A stretch of DNA of 14,672 bases, from the NCBI GenBank assembly GCA_937919435.1, contig CALFRR010000148.1, forward strand, positions 1 to 14,672. Direction: 5' to 3'. Positions within the stretch are counted from its first letter, which is position 1; each line of letters starts with the position of its first letter. Positions 7,430-13,096 of the stretch are shown here, in pieces. Source of the DNA: an uncultured Alphaproteobacteria bacterium (GTDB taxonomy: Bacteria; Pseudomonadota; Alphaproteobacteria; Rhizobiales; Ancalomicrobiaceae). Position numbers and translations under genes: made by a program. The notes below the pieces were generated by a model. The model saw only the letters and a program-made list of their open reading frames with translations, was not told the DNA's origin and did not search any database.

Positions 7430-7442
7430 ACCAATGGTTATA
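7426..7442. promoter_or_regulatory. Perfect 17-bp dyad of LysR-box type (ATA-N9-TAT) overlapping the -10 box
   Basis: TATAACCA at 7426-7433 and TGGTTATA at 7435-7442 are exact reverse complements around a single A. The core satisfies the T-N11-A and ATA-N9-TAT patterns known for LysR-family sites. It covers the -10 hexamer and the -10/-35 spacer on the minus strand, so a bound protein would compete with polymerase or reposition it. The lysR gene in the operon is the obvious candidate regulator. A GntR or LacI site is possible too. Confidence 0.6.
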
Positions 7443-7472
7443 GTTTTAGACGTACGAATGCGGCGATTTATT

Positions 7473-7498
7473 CTCGGAAGCACTTCCGTGCTTCCGAG
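7473..7498. repeat. 11-bp-arm dyad upstream of the importer promoter
   Basis: CTCGGAAGCAC (7473-7483) and GTGCTTCCGAG (7488-7498) are exact inverted copies around TTCC. It sits roughly 55-80 bp upstream of the predicted start of transcription, where LysR-type activators normally have their recognition site. No T-tract follows on either strand, so a regulator site or cruciform fits better than a terminator. Confidence 0.55.
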
Positions 7499-7539
7499 TC
7501 GAATCGACGGGGTATGGTGCGACCCGTTGCGGTCCCGGC

Positions 7540-7557
7540 CGAGAGGACGACCTCTCG
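7540..7557. repeat. 7-bp-arm dyad in the importer upstream region
   Basis: CGAGAGG (7540-7546) and CCTCTCG (7551-7557) flank ACGA. It is short and may be chance in GC-rich DNA, but it lies among three longer dyads in the same spacer. Confidence 0.35.
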
Positions 7558-7602
7558 ATCCGCTGGCGAGACCCGACCGGCATCGGCCGGATGCGCCCTT
7601 TC

Positions 7603-7631
7603 GATAGACTTTCGTCGAACGAAAGCCTATC
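7603..7631. repeat. 29-bp interrupted dyad (GATAG-x-CTTTCGT / ACGAAAG-x-CTATC)
   Basis: The arms GATAG (7603-7607) with CTTTCGT (7609-7615), and ACGAAAG (7619-7625) with CTATC (7627-7631), are symmetric around 7617, with one mismatch pair (7608/7626) and a three-base centre. A further CTTTCG lies just before it at 7598-7603. It is moderately AT-rich against a GC-rich background and has the size of a repressor operator. It lies about 175 bp upstream of the importer -10 box and about 220 bp past the stop of the small gene. Confidence 0.5.
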
Positions 7632-7849
7632 CGATGGGCAATCATCCTCAAGCGCCAATTTTGCTCGTGAAATGCCGCCGATTTGTGCAGTTTCGGCGGG
7701 TCGGGCGGCCGTGCGGCGCCGTGGCGCCGGATGACGCGGCATTCGGCGCCGAGATCCGCGCCGATCGGACCGCGCCTCCGTGAAGGAGCCGCGTGCGGTC
7801 GGGCGCTGCCGTCTTTCTGGGGGGGGAGGGCGTACGGGCGCGCCGTCGC
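7632..7849. other. Non-coding stretch downstream of the small gene; nothing definite recognised
   Basis: No reading frame here has gene-like composition with a ribosome site. The only marked element is a run of eight G (7819-7826) followed by AGGG. No good terminator hairpin with a T-run was found after the stop of the small minus-strand gene at 7850. This is the far end of the 567-bp spacer that begins at 7283; its first part (7283-7423) is the leader of the importer operon, in which I see no further motif. Confidence 0.4.
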
Positions 7850-8212
7850 TCAGACGGTGACGTCGACCGGAGCGTGCTGCGCGGCGGTGCCGGCCTTCAT
7901 CTCCTTCTCGAACTCTTCGACGAGCTTCTTCTTGTCGTCGGCCGAAAGGTCCGCGAACTGCTCCTCGGTGAGCTTGTGACGCGCCAGGAACATCCGGAAC
8001 ATCCGTTGTTCGGGCGTGCCCTTGACCAGCTTCTGGAAGGCCGATGCCGGGTCGGCCGCGGAACCGGTCGTTCCGTCGTCCGCGCTCTGCGTGCCGCTGC
8101 TCGCCGATTCCGGCGTGTTTTGCCCGGTGATGGCACCGGTCGGCAGATTCTGCCCGATCCGCGTGGTGGGCGATTGGCGGAAAACCGAGGCGAAGGCACT
8201 GGAGACGAACAT
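7850..8212 (-). CDS. Small hypothetical protein, 120 aa, disordered N-terminus and charged C-terminal helix
   Basis: I do not recognise this protein. The first 18 residues mix hydrophobic and Arg residues (MFVSSAFASVFRQSP). Residues about 20-56 are rich in Gly, Ser, Thr, Asn, Asp and Ala and look disordered. Residues 57-107 are likely helical and highly charged, with KLTEEQFADLSADDKKKLVEEF (80-101) resembling a small EEQFxxLsxxdkkk helical hairpin. No signal peptide, membrane span, cysteine or catalytic motif is seen. The ATG at 8210-8212 has GGAAGGG eight bases upstream; codons favour G/C in the third position, supporting a real gene. The same frame is open to 8338, but no ribosome site supports that longer form. 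It is transcribed divergently from iclR and in the same direction as the importer operon, 567 bp upstream of it, so it could be monocistronic. It could be a structural or regulatory partner; nothing shows which. Confidence 0.65.
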   Translation of the reverse strand: MFVSSAFASVFRQSPTTRIGQNLPTGAITGQNTPESASSGTQSADDGTTGSAADPASAFQKLVKGTPEQRMFRMFLARHKLTEEQFADLSADDKKKLVEEFEKEMKAGTAAQHAPVDVTV

Positions 8213-8491
8213 TTCGGCATCCCTTCCGGGCTGTTTCCTGCATGTAACTGCAATCGGAATGCCAAGCGCCGGCCGATCGGCGGAGAGGGCTTCCGCCGCG
8301 CGGGCCTCCGGCGGAATGCGCGTGTCGGGAGCGGACAAACCCCGAAGTATTTTTGCGCAGGATCTCTCCTCGACATCGTGAAAATCCAGTTCGCCGAGCA
8401 GCTTGGACGGACACGAGGGGATATTGCCGGCGGTCGCGCGCCGCCCCGGGACGGCGAGGCGGATCTGTACGTTCCCGGCGATTCCGAGTAG
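8213..8491. other. Divergent spacer between the small gene and iclR; no further feature identified
   Basis: The 279 bp up to the IclR dyad show no gene-like frame. They include a relatively AT-rich patch around 8340-8356 (AGTATTTTTGCG) that could belong to a promoter for either neighbour, but no convincing -35/-10 pair was found. Confidence 0.35.
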
Positions 8492-8528
8492 AGTTCAATT
8501 ATGGAACTCGAGTTCCGGTAATTGAACT
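8492..8528. promoter_or_regulatory. Nested double dyad: probable IclR-family operator ahead of its own gene
   Basis: Two inverted repeats are nested. The outer arms are AGTTCAATTA (8492-8501) and TAATTGAACT (8519-8528), exact over 10 bp. Inside them lies the perfect 14-bp palindrome GGAACTCGAGTTCC (8503-8516), offset by half a base from the outer centre. The GGAA...TTCC core resembles known IclR-family operators. The element ends a few bases before the ribosome site of the iclR gene, a position suited to autorepression. It also lies in the spacer facing the small divergent gene. Confidence 0.7.
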
Positions 8529-8544
8529 TACAGAGGACGGCCGC

Positions 8545-9303
8545 ATGGAAGGTGCCACGGTTCCCGCACTCGGCAGGGGGTTCGCGATTCTCGACCTGCT
8601 CGCCAAGGAGCCGGGGCTGAGCTTCACGGACATCCACAAGCGGCTGGGACTGCCCAAGAGCAGTGCGCACCATCTGGTGGCGAGCCTCGTCGACCTCGGC
8701 ATGCTCCAGTGCCAGGCGGACGGCGGCTACGTCCTCGGCCTCCGGTTGTTCGAACTCGGTGCCGCGGCGGCCGGGCAACGGCGGATCGACCGGGAGGCTC
8801 ACCCGGTGCTGACCGCGCTCGCCTGGAAGGAGACGCTCACCTGCCATCTCGGCGTGCTCGAGGGCCATCAGGCGGTCTATCTGTCGAAGGTCGAGTGCGA
8901 TCAGGAGATCAAGGTCAACACCTGGATCGGCAAGCGCCTCTGCCTCAACCGCTCGGCGCTCGGCAAGGCGTTGATCGCCTGGCTTCCCGACGCCGAGATC
9001 GGCGAACTCGCCAATCACGTCGACTGGGAGTCCCGGACGCCGAAGACCATCGTCGATGTCGACGGCCTGCGCGCCGATCTCGCCCTGGTGCGGCGGCGCG
9101 GCTGGGCGCTCGACGACGAGGAGGACGTCCTCAACATCCGCTGCATCGCCGCCCCGGTCCACGACGACCGAGGTCGCGTGATCGCCGCGATCAGCGCCGT
9201 CGGGACCGTCCTGCAGATGGTCGACGAACGGCTCGAACCCCTGGCCGCGCGGGTCATCGAAGCGGCCGCCGAGATCTCCGCGATCCTCCATCCGAAGAGA
9301 TAG
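8545..9303 (+). CDS. IclR-family transcriptional regulator
   Basis: The 252-aa product shows the two IclR domains. The N-terminal winged helix-turn-helix covers about residues 8-65 (GRGFAILDLL, LSFTDIHKRLGLPKSSAHHLVASL, then GGYVLGLRLFELG). The C-terminal effector domain covers 80-250, with SALGKALIAWLP (137-148), GWALDDEEDVLNIRCIAAPV (186-205) and IAAISAVG (213-220). Such domains bind small organic acids; glyoxylate is the ligand of the relative AllR, which controls glxR in E. coli. I chose the ATG at 8545 because AGAGGA precedes it and the HTH starts close to it. The frame upstream is open but runs through the operator. The gene is 47 bp ahead of glxR on the same strand, so it probably leads and controls this operon, and likely represses itself through the dyad at 8492-8528. 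Confidence 0.93.
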   Translation: MEGATVPALGRGFAILDLLAKEPGLSFTDIHKRLGLPKSSAHHLVASLVDLGMLQCQADGGYVLGLRLFELGAAAAGQRRIDREAHPVLTALAWKETLTCHLGVLEGHQAVYLSKVECDQEIKVNTWIGKRLCLNRSALGKALIAWLPDAEIGELANHVDWESRTPKTIVDVDGLRADLALVRRRGWALDDEEDVLNIRCIAAPVHDDRGRVIAAISAVGTVLQMVDERLEPLAARVIEAAAEISAILHPKR

Positions 9304-9350
9304 ACGACGGAAAACCGTCCACGAACGACGAGGGAAAAGGAAACGCCACG

Positions 9351-10232
9351 ATGACGGACGTCGGATTCATCGGTCTCGGCATCATGGGAAATCCCATGGC
9401 CGCCAATCTCCTCGCCGCCGGACACCGGCTGTTCCTCCATTCGATCGAAGGCGTTCCGCCGGCGCTGGTCGAGGCCGGCGGCGTCGCCTGCGGAAGCGGC
9501 CGTGAGGTCGCCGAACGGGCGGAGATCGTCATCGTCATGGTTCCCGACACGCCGCACGTCGCAGCGGTCCTGTTCGGGGAGAACGGCGTCGCCGAAGGCT
9601 TGTCGGCCGGCAAGGTGGTCGTCGACATGAGTTCGATCTCGCCGATCGAGACCAAGCGTTTCGCCGCCGAGATCGGACGTCTCGGCTGCGACTATCTCGA
9701 CGCTCCGGTGTCGGGCGGCGAGGTCGGCGCCCGCGCCGCGTCGCTGACCATCATGGTCGGCGGCCCCGAGGCCGCCTTCGAACGGGTGAAGCCGCTGTTC
9801 GAGAAGCTCGGAAAGAACGTCACGCTGGTCGGCGGCAACGGCGACGGCCAGACCACCAAGGTGGCGAACCAGATCATCGTCGCCCTGACCATCGAGGCGG
9901 TCGGCGAGGCTCTGCTGTTCGCCTCGAAGGCCGGCGCCGACCCGGCCCGGGTCCGCAAGGCCCTGATGGGCGGCTTCGCCTCGTCGCGCATCCTCGAAGT
10001 GCACGGCGAACGGATGATCGCCCGCACCTTCGATCCCGGCTTCCGCATCGACCTGCACCGCAAGGATCTGAATCTGGCGCTCCAGGGCGCGCGGGATCTG
10101 AAGATCTCGCTGCCCAACACCGCCACCTGTCAGGAGCTGTTCAACGCCTGCGCCGCCCGGGGCGGCGGCGCCTGGGATCATTCGGCGATGGTTCGGGCTC
10201 TGGAACTGCTGGCCGACCACGACATCGCCTGA
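9351..10232 (+). CDS. glxR: 2-hydroxy-3-oxopropionate (tartronate semialdehyde) reductase
   Basis: The 293-aa product belongs to the beta-hydroxyacid dehydrogenases and resembles E. coli GlxR over its whole length. Features are the dinucleotide-binding GFIGLGIMGNPMAANLL (5-21), MVPDTPHVAAVLFGENG (63-79), DMSSISPIETKRFA (92-105), the substrate loop DAPVSGGEVGAR (117-128), the catalytic Lys170 with Asn173 in GDGQTTKVANQ (164-174), and LMGGFASSRILEVHGERM (205-222). KDLNLAL lies at 238-244. It reduces tartronate semialdehyde to D-glycerate with NAD(P)H in the cytoplasm, downstream of glyoxylate carboligase or of galactarate/glucarate aldolase. The ATG at 9351 is preceded by AAAGGA at slightly long spacing. 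Related 3-hydroxyisobutyrate dehydrogenases are less likely because the GlxR-specific stretches are so complete. Confidence 0.93.
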   Translation: MTDVGFIGLGIMGNPMAANLLAAGHRLFLHSIEGVPPALVEAGGVACGSGREVAERAEIVIVMVPDTPHVAAVLFGENGVAEGLSAGKVVVDMSSISPIETKRFAAEIGRLGCDYLDAPVSGGEVGARAASLTIMVGGPEAAFERVKPLFEKLGKNVTLVGGNGDGQTTKVANQIIVALTIEAVGEALLFASKAGADPARVRKALMGGFASSRILEVHGERMIARTFDPGFRIDLHRKDLNLALQGARDLKISLPNTATCQELFNACAARGGGAWDHSAMVRALELLADHDIA

Positions 10233-10239
10233 TCGCCTG

Positions 10240-10320
10240 CGATCGGACGCCGAACGCCCGATCGGGACTACCCGACGTCTTCCGAAAATCGCCCGCGCGC
10301 GAACCCCGTCGGTTCGCGCG
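10240..10320. repeat. Two dyads in the glxR-kdgT spacer
   Basis: The 184-bp spacer contains a weak dyad, CGATCGG (10240-10246) with CCGATCG (10258-10264). It is followed by a strong hairpin, CGCGCGAACC (10296-10305) with GGTTCGCGCG (10311-10320) and a five-base loop. There is no T-run after the second, so it is probably not a full terminator. It could set the relative level of reductase and permease, or be part of an internal promoter. Confidence 0.5.
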
Positions 10321-10416
10321 ACGAGCCCCCGTGTCGAAGCACGACGGTTGCCGACGCCCGCCCGGGCGCCCCGGCGGCCGGCGACGGGGAAACACAACCA
10401 CGAGAGGGGTAACGCC

Positions 10417-11394
10417 ATGAAGATTCTGAAGTCCATCGAACGTGTACCGGGCGGCCTGATGGTCGTGCCGCTGTTCCTCGGCATGTGCATCAACCCCTTC
10501 ACGCCGCACCTGCTGAAGATCGGCGGCTTCACCGAGGCGCTGAGCGGGGTCGGCTACCCGACCGTGCTCGGCATGTATCTGTTCACCGTCGGCTGCAAGA
10601 TGACCTTCCGGGCGGCCCCGCGGATGCTGAAGCGCGGCTTCGGCCTGCTCGGCGCCAAGGTCGGCTTCGCCATTCTGGTCGCCTACTCGGTCGCCAAACT
10701 GGCCGGCGGCGATCTGTTCGGCTACTCGACGCTGGCCCTGATGGTGGCGCTCTCCGACACCAACGGCGGCATGTTCCTGGCTCTGACTTCGGTCATGGGC
10801 GACGAGGACGACGCCGGCACCTACGTGCCGCAGAGCATCGAGACCGGGCCGTTCCTGACCATGCTGTTCCTGGTCGGCGCCGGCCTCGCCAACATCCCGT
10901 GGATGACCATGCTGTCGGTGATCGCGCCGATCGCCGTCGGTGCCGTCCTCGGCAACCTCGACGACGACATCCGCGAGTTCTTCGGCAAGCACGAGCCGAT
11001 CGTGGTGCCGTTCATGGCCTTCACCCTCGGCCAGACCATCAATCTCGGCTCGGTGGTCACCGCGGGCATCCCCGGCATCATCCTCGGCGTCTTCGTCTGC
11101 GCCACCACCGGTGTGATCTGCATCACCGTCGACAAGCTGCTCGGTGGGTCCGGCGTCGCCGGCGCCGCCGCCTCCTCGACCGCCGGCAATTCCGCCGCCG
11201 TGCCGAAGGCCGTCGCCATGGCCGACCCGACCTACGCCGCGATCGCTCCGATCGCCACCGTCCAGGTCGCCGCTTCGGTGATCGTCACCGCCGTGCTGAC
11301 CCCGATGCTGACCGCCTACATGTACAAGAAGAAGCTCGCCGCCCAGGAAGCCCTCGCCGCCGGCGGCAAGCCGCAGTCGCAACCGGCCGAGTGA
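10417..11394 (+). CDS. KdgT-family (2-keto-3-deoxygluconate permease-like) transporter
   Basis: The 325-aa product matches the KdgT family of inner-membrane proton symporters. It begins IERVPGGLMVVPLFLG (7-22) and has TNGGMF (115-120), LGNLDDDIREFF (178-189), PFMAFTLGQTI (198-208) and a small-residue region VAGAAASSTAGNSAAVP (247-263) before the last two helices. About ten membrane spans can be traced, and a short hydrophilic tail (305-325) is cytoplasmic. GAGAGGGG lies just ahead of the ATG. Known members import 2-keto-3-deoxygluconate. Here no KDG kinase, KDPG aldolase or uronate gene is in view; the neighbours handle tartronate semialdehyde, glyoxylate and hydroxypyruvate. The substrate may therefore be another small hydroxy- or oxo-acid such as glycerate or hydroxypyruvate, which is inference. 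Confidence 0.9.
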   Translation: MKILKSIERVPGGLMVVPLFLGMCINPFTPHLLKIGGFTEALSGVGYPTVLGMYLFTVGCKMTFRAAPRMLKRGFGLLGAKVGFAILVAYSVAKLAGGDLFGYSTLALMVALSDTNGGMFLALTSVMGDEDDAGTYVPQSIETGPFLTMLFLVGAGLANIPWMTMLSVIAPIAVGAVLGNLDDDIREFFGKHEPIVVPFMAFTLGQTINLGSVVTAGIPGIILGVFVCATTGVICITVDKLLGGSGVAGAAASSTAGNSAAVPKAVAMADPTYAAIAPIATVQVAASVIVTAVLTPMLTAYMYKKKLAAQEALAAGGKPQSQPAE

Positions 11395-11421
11395 TCGCCG
11401 GCATCTCCCGCCGTCTCGTTC

Positions 11422-11467
11422 CCGGCGCACCGATCGGTGCGCCGGCCCCCTCGGGCCACATGGCCCG
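11422..11467. repeat. 24-bp perfect palindrome followed by a second hairpin in the kdgT-glcG spacer
   Basis: Positions 11422-11445 form a perfect 24-bp palindrome; the half-site CCGGCGCACCGA is mirrored exactly. Seven bases later CGGGCCA (11452-11458) and TGGCCCG (11461-11467) form another dyad. A perfect palindrome has no loop, so as RNA it would fold with a small internal loop, and as DNA it can be a protein site. No T-tract follows. Likely roles are mRNA stabilisation or partial termination behind the permease gene. Confidence 0.55.
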
Positions 11468-11514
11468 GGGTTCGTCCCGCGCACGCCCGTGCCGGGTCTC
11501 GAAGGAGTGATCCC

Positions 11515-11916
11515 ATGAACTACGAACAGGCCCAATCGCTGGTCGCCGAGGCGATCGCGCTCGCCGCGAAGGACTACGGTCGCCCGATGTGCGTCGCGGT
11601 CTGCGACGTCTACGGCTTCGTCATCGCCTTCGGGCGGATGGACGGCGCGCCGGTGCGCTCGATCGCCCTCTCCCAGGGCAAGGCCTACACCTCCGCCCGG
11701 ATGGGGGTCGACACCGACGCCTTCCTCGAGCGGCTGCACCGCGAGAACATTCCCGCCTCCTATTTCTGCGACGACAAGCTCACCGGCATGCCCGGCGGCT
11801 GCATCGCCAAGGGCGCCGACGGCCGGATCGTCGGAGCGGTCGGCATCAGCGGCCTCGCGCCCTCGGAAGACCTCGCCATCGCCCGGGCGCTGGTCGCCAG
11901 GGCCGCTTCCTTCTGA
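11515..11916 (+). CDS. GlcG/HbpS (DUF336)-family small protein
   Basis: The 133-aa product is a single-domain member of the GlcG/HbpS/PduO-C family. It has an N-terminal helix (MNYEQAQSLVAEAIALAAK), then VAVCDVYGFVIAFGRMDGAP (28-47), SIALSQGKAYTSARMG (49-64), the glycine-rich GMPGGCIAKGADGRIVGAVGISG (91-113) and a final helix. It has no signal peptide, so it is cytoplasmic, unlike the exported haem-binding HbpS of Streptomyces. Family members often sit beside glycolate, glycerol or hydroxyacid oxidation genes, but their biochemical role is unsettled; haem or cobalamin binding is reported for some. Cysteines at 26, 30, 85 and 96 are more than usual for so small a protein. The ATG has GAAGGAG upstream, and the dehydrogenase gene follows after 16 bp. 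Confidence 0.88.
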   Translation: MNYEQAQSLVAEAIALAAKDYGRPMCVAVCDVYGFVIAFGRMDGAPVRSIALSQGKAYTSARMGVDTDAFLERLHRENIPASYFCDDKLTGMPGGCIAKGADGRIVGAVGISGLAPSEDLAIARALVARAASF

Positions 11917-11932
11917 CGGAGTACCCGGTGTC

Positions 11933-12913
11933 ATGACCAAGAAGAGTGTCTACGTCACCCGGGCGATCCCGGACGAGACCATCGCCGCCCTGCGCGCCAC
12001 CTTCGACGTCGAGGTGAACCCCGACGACCGCGCGCTGACCCGTGCGGAACTGCTCGAGAAGGTGCGCGGCCGCGACGCGCTGGTCACCCTGTTGACCGAC
12101 GGCATCGACGACGAACTCCTCGCCGCCGCCGGTCCGCGACTGAAGGTCGTCGCCAACTACGCGGTCGGCTACAACAACTTCGACCTCGCGGCGGCGACGA
12201 AGCACGGGGTGGTGCTGACCAACACCCCGGGCGTCCTCGACGACGCCACCGCCACCCACACCATGACCCTGCTGCTCGCCACCGCCCGCCGGATCGCCGA
12301 AGCCGACAAATACGTCCGCGACGGCAAGTGGAAGGGCTGGGCGCCGATGTTCTTCATCGGTCTCGACGTCGACCACAGGACGCTCGGCATCGCCGGCCTC
12401 GGCCGGATCGGCAAGAACGTCGCCCGCAAGGCGCGCGGCTTCGACATGAAGATCCTCTATTGCGACGTGGTCCGCGACGAGGCCTTCGAAGCGGAGACCG
12501 GCGCGGAGAAGGTCGACAAGGAACGGCTCCTCGCCGAATCCGACTTCCTGACCCTGCACACGCCGCTGATCCCCGAAACGCGCCATTGGATCGGCGAGGC
12601 CGAGCTGAAGAAGATGAAGCCGACCGCCGCTCTGATCAACGCCAGCCGCGGACCGGTGGTCGACGAGAAGGCGCTGGTCCGGGCGCTGCGCGAGAAGTGG
12701 ATCTGGGGTGCCGGCCTCGACGTCTACGAGGCCGAGCCGGTGCTGGAGTCCGGCCTCGCCGAGCTCGACAACGTCGTGATCGTGCCGCACATCGCCTCGG
12801 CGACGACCGAGACCCGGCTCGCGATGGGCCGCATCGTCGTCGACAACGTGACCGCGGTGCTCACCGGCGGCGCACCGACCACCTGCGTCAACCCCGATGT
12901 CCTGAAGCGCTGA
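11933..12913 (+). CDS. D-2-hydroxyacid dehydrogenase, glyoxylate/hydroxypyruvate reductase type
   Basis: The 326-aa product is a D-isomer-specific 2-hydroxyacid dehydrogenase of normal length. The NAD-binding motif is GLGRIG (155-160), and an Asp at the end of the second strand (YCD, Asp178) suggests NADH rather than NADPH. The substrate-binding ANYAVGYNN (74-82) is typical of glyoxylate/hydroxypyruvate reductases. The catalytic residues are Arg239 in NASRGPVVDE, Glu268 in DVYEAEP and His286 in VPHIASAT. It would reduce hydroxypyruvate to D-glycerate or glyoxylate to glycolate in the cytoplasm. It starts 16 bp after the GlcG-like gene with GGAG upstream and is the last gene of the operon, ahead of a clear terminator. 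D-lactate or phosphonate-type dehydrogenases are less likely alternatives. Confidence 0.91.
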   Translation: MTKKSVYVTRAIPDETIAALRATFDVEVNPDDRALTRAELLEKVRGRDALVTLLTDGIDDELLAAAGPRLKVVANYAVGYNNFDLAAATKHGVVLTNTPGVLDDATATHTMTLLLATARRIAEADKYVRDGKWKGWAPMFFIGLDVDHRTLGIAGLGRIGKNVARKARGFDMKILYCDVVRDEAFEAETGAEKVDKERLLAESDFLTLHTPLIPETRHWIGEAELKKMKPTAALINASRGPVVDEKALVRALREKWIWGAGLDVYEAEPVLESGLAELDNVVIVPHIASATTETRLAMGRIVVDNVTAVLTGGAPTTCVNPDVLKR

Positions 12914-12938
12914 GCACCTCCGAATGGAGCGACGACCT

Positions 12939-12978
12939 CGCCCGCCGGCCCGCCTCGTGCGACGCCGGCGGGCGTTTT
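12939..12978 (+). terminator. Intrinsic terminator of the iclR-glxR operon
   Basis: CGCCCGCCGGC (12939-12949) and GCCGGCGGGCG (12964-12974) make an 11-bp GC stem with a 14-base loop, followed directly by TTTT (12975-12978). It lies 25 bp past the stop of the dehydrogenase gene and ends the plus-strand transcript. Confidence 0.85.
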
Positions 12979-13033
12979 CGTCGGACGCCGCTCACGACCC
13001 GGCCTCGCGAGCCCGCACTCTTCGTCCGAGACG

Positions 13034-13069
13034 TCGCGCCCGCGGATCGGTTTCGATCCGCGGGCGCGA
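13034..13069. terminator. Strong 16-bp hairpin between convergent genes, probable minus-strand terminator
   Basis: The arms TCGCGCCCGCGGATCG (13034-13049) and CGATCCGCGGGCGCGA (13054-13069) are exact and enclose a four-base loop (GTTT; AAAC on the minus strand). It lies 27 bp past the stop of dctM. Neither side has a T-tract, so it may act as a processing or stability end, or with Rho, rather than as a classical intrinsic terminator. It also insulates the two converging operons. Confidence 0.6.
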
Positions 13070-13096
13070 TCATCCGTCGTCGGTCGTGATGGGCGT

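Noticed and set aside
7819..7826. Run of eight G as a possible phase-variation tract
   Set aside because: It lies outside any gene I can support, after the stop of the small gene, and not in a promoter spacer that I can identify.
8353..8544. Longer IclR protein starting upstream
   Set aside because: The extension is Arg-rich, passes through the nested operator and has no ribosome site; the ATG at 8545 has AGAGGA and standard length.
7897..9291. 464-codon open frame on the minus strand across the iclR gene and the small gene
   Set aside because: It runs through the operator region and two genes with better evidence; no domain or ribosome site.
9306..9319. GACGG-AAAA-CCGTC hairpin between iclR and glxR as a terminator
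   Set aside because: Only five base pairs and no T-run; the genes are 47 bp apart and likely co-transcribed.
10141..11940. 599-codon open frame on the minus strand opposite kdgT and the GlcG-like gene
   Set aside because: It spans two real genes and their spacer, has low-complexity Gly/Asp/His composition, and no family resemblance. This is an effect of high GC.
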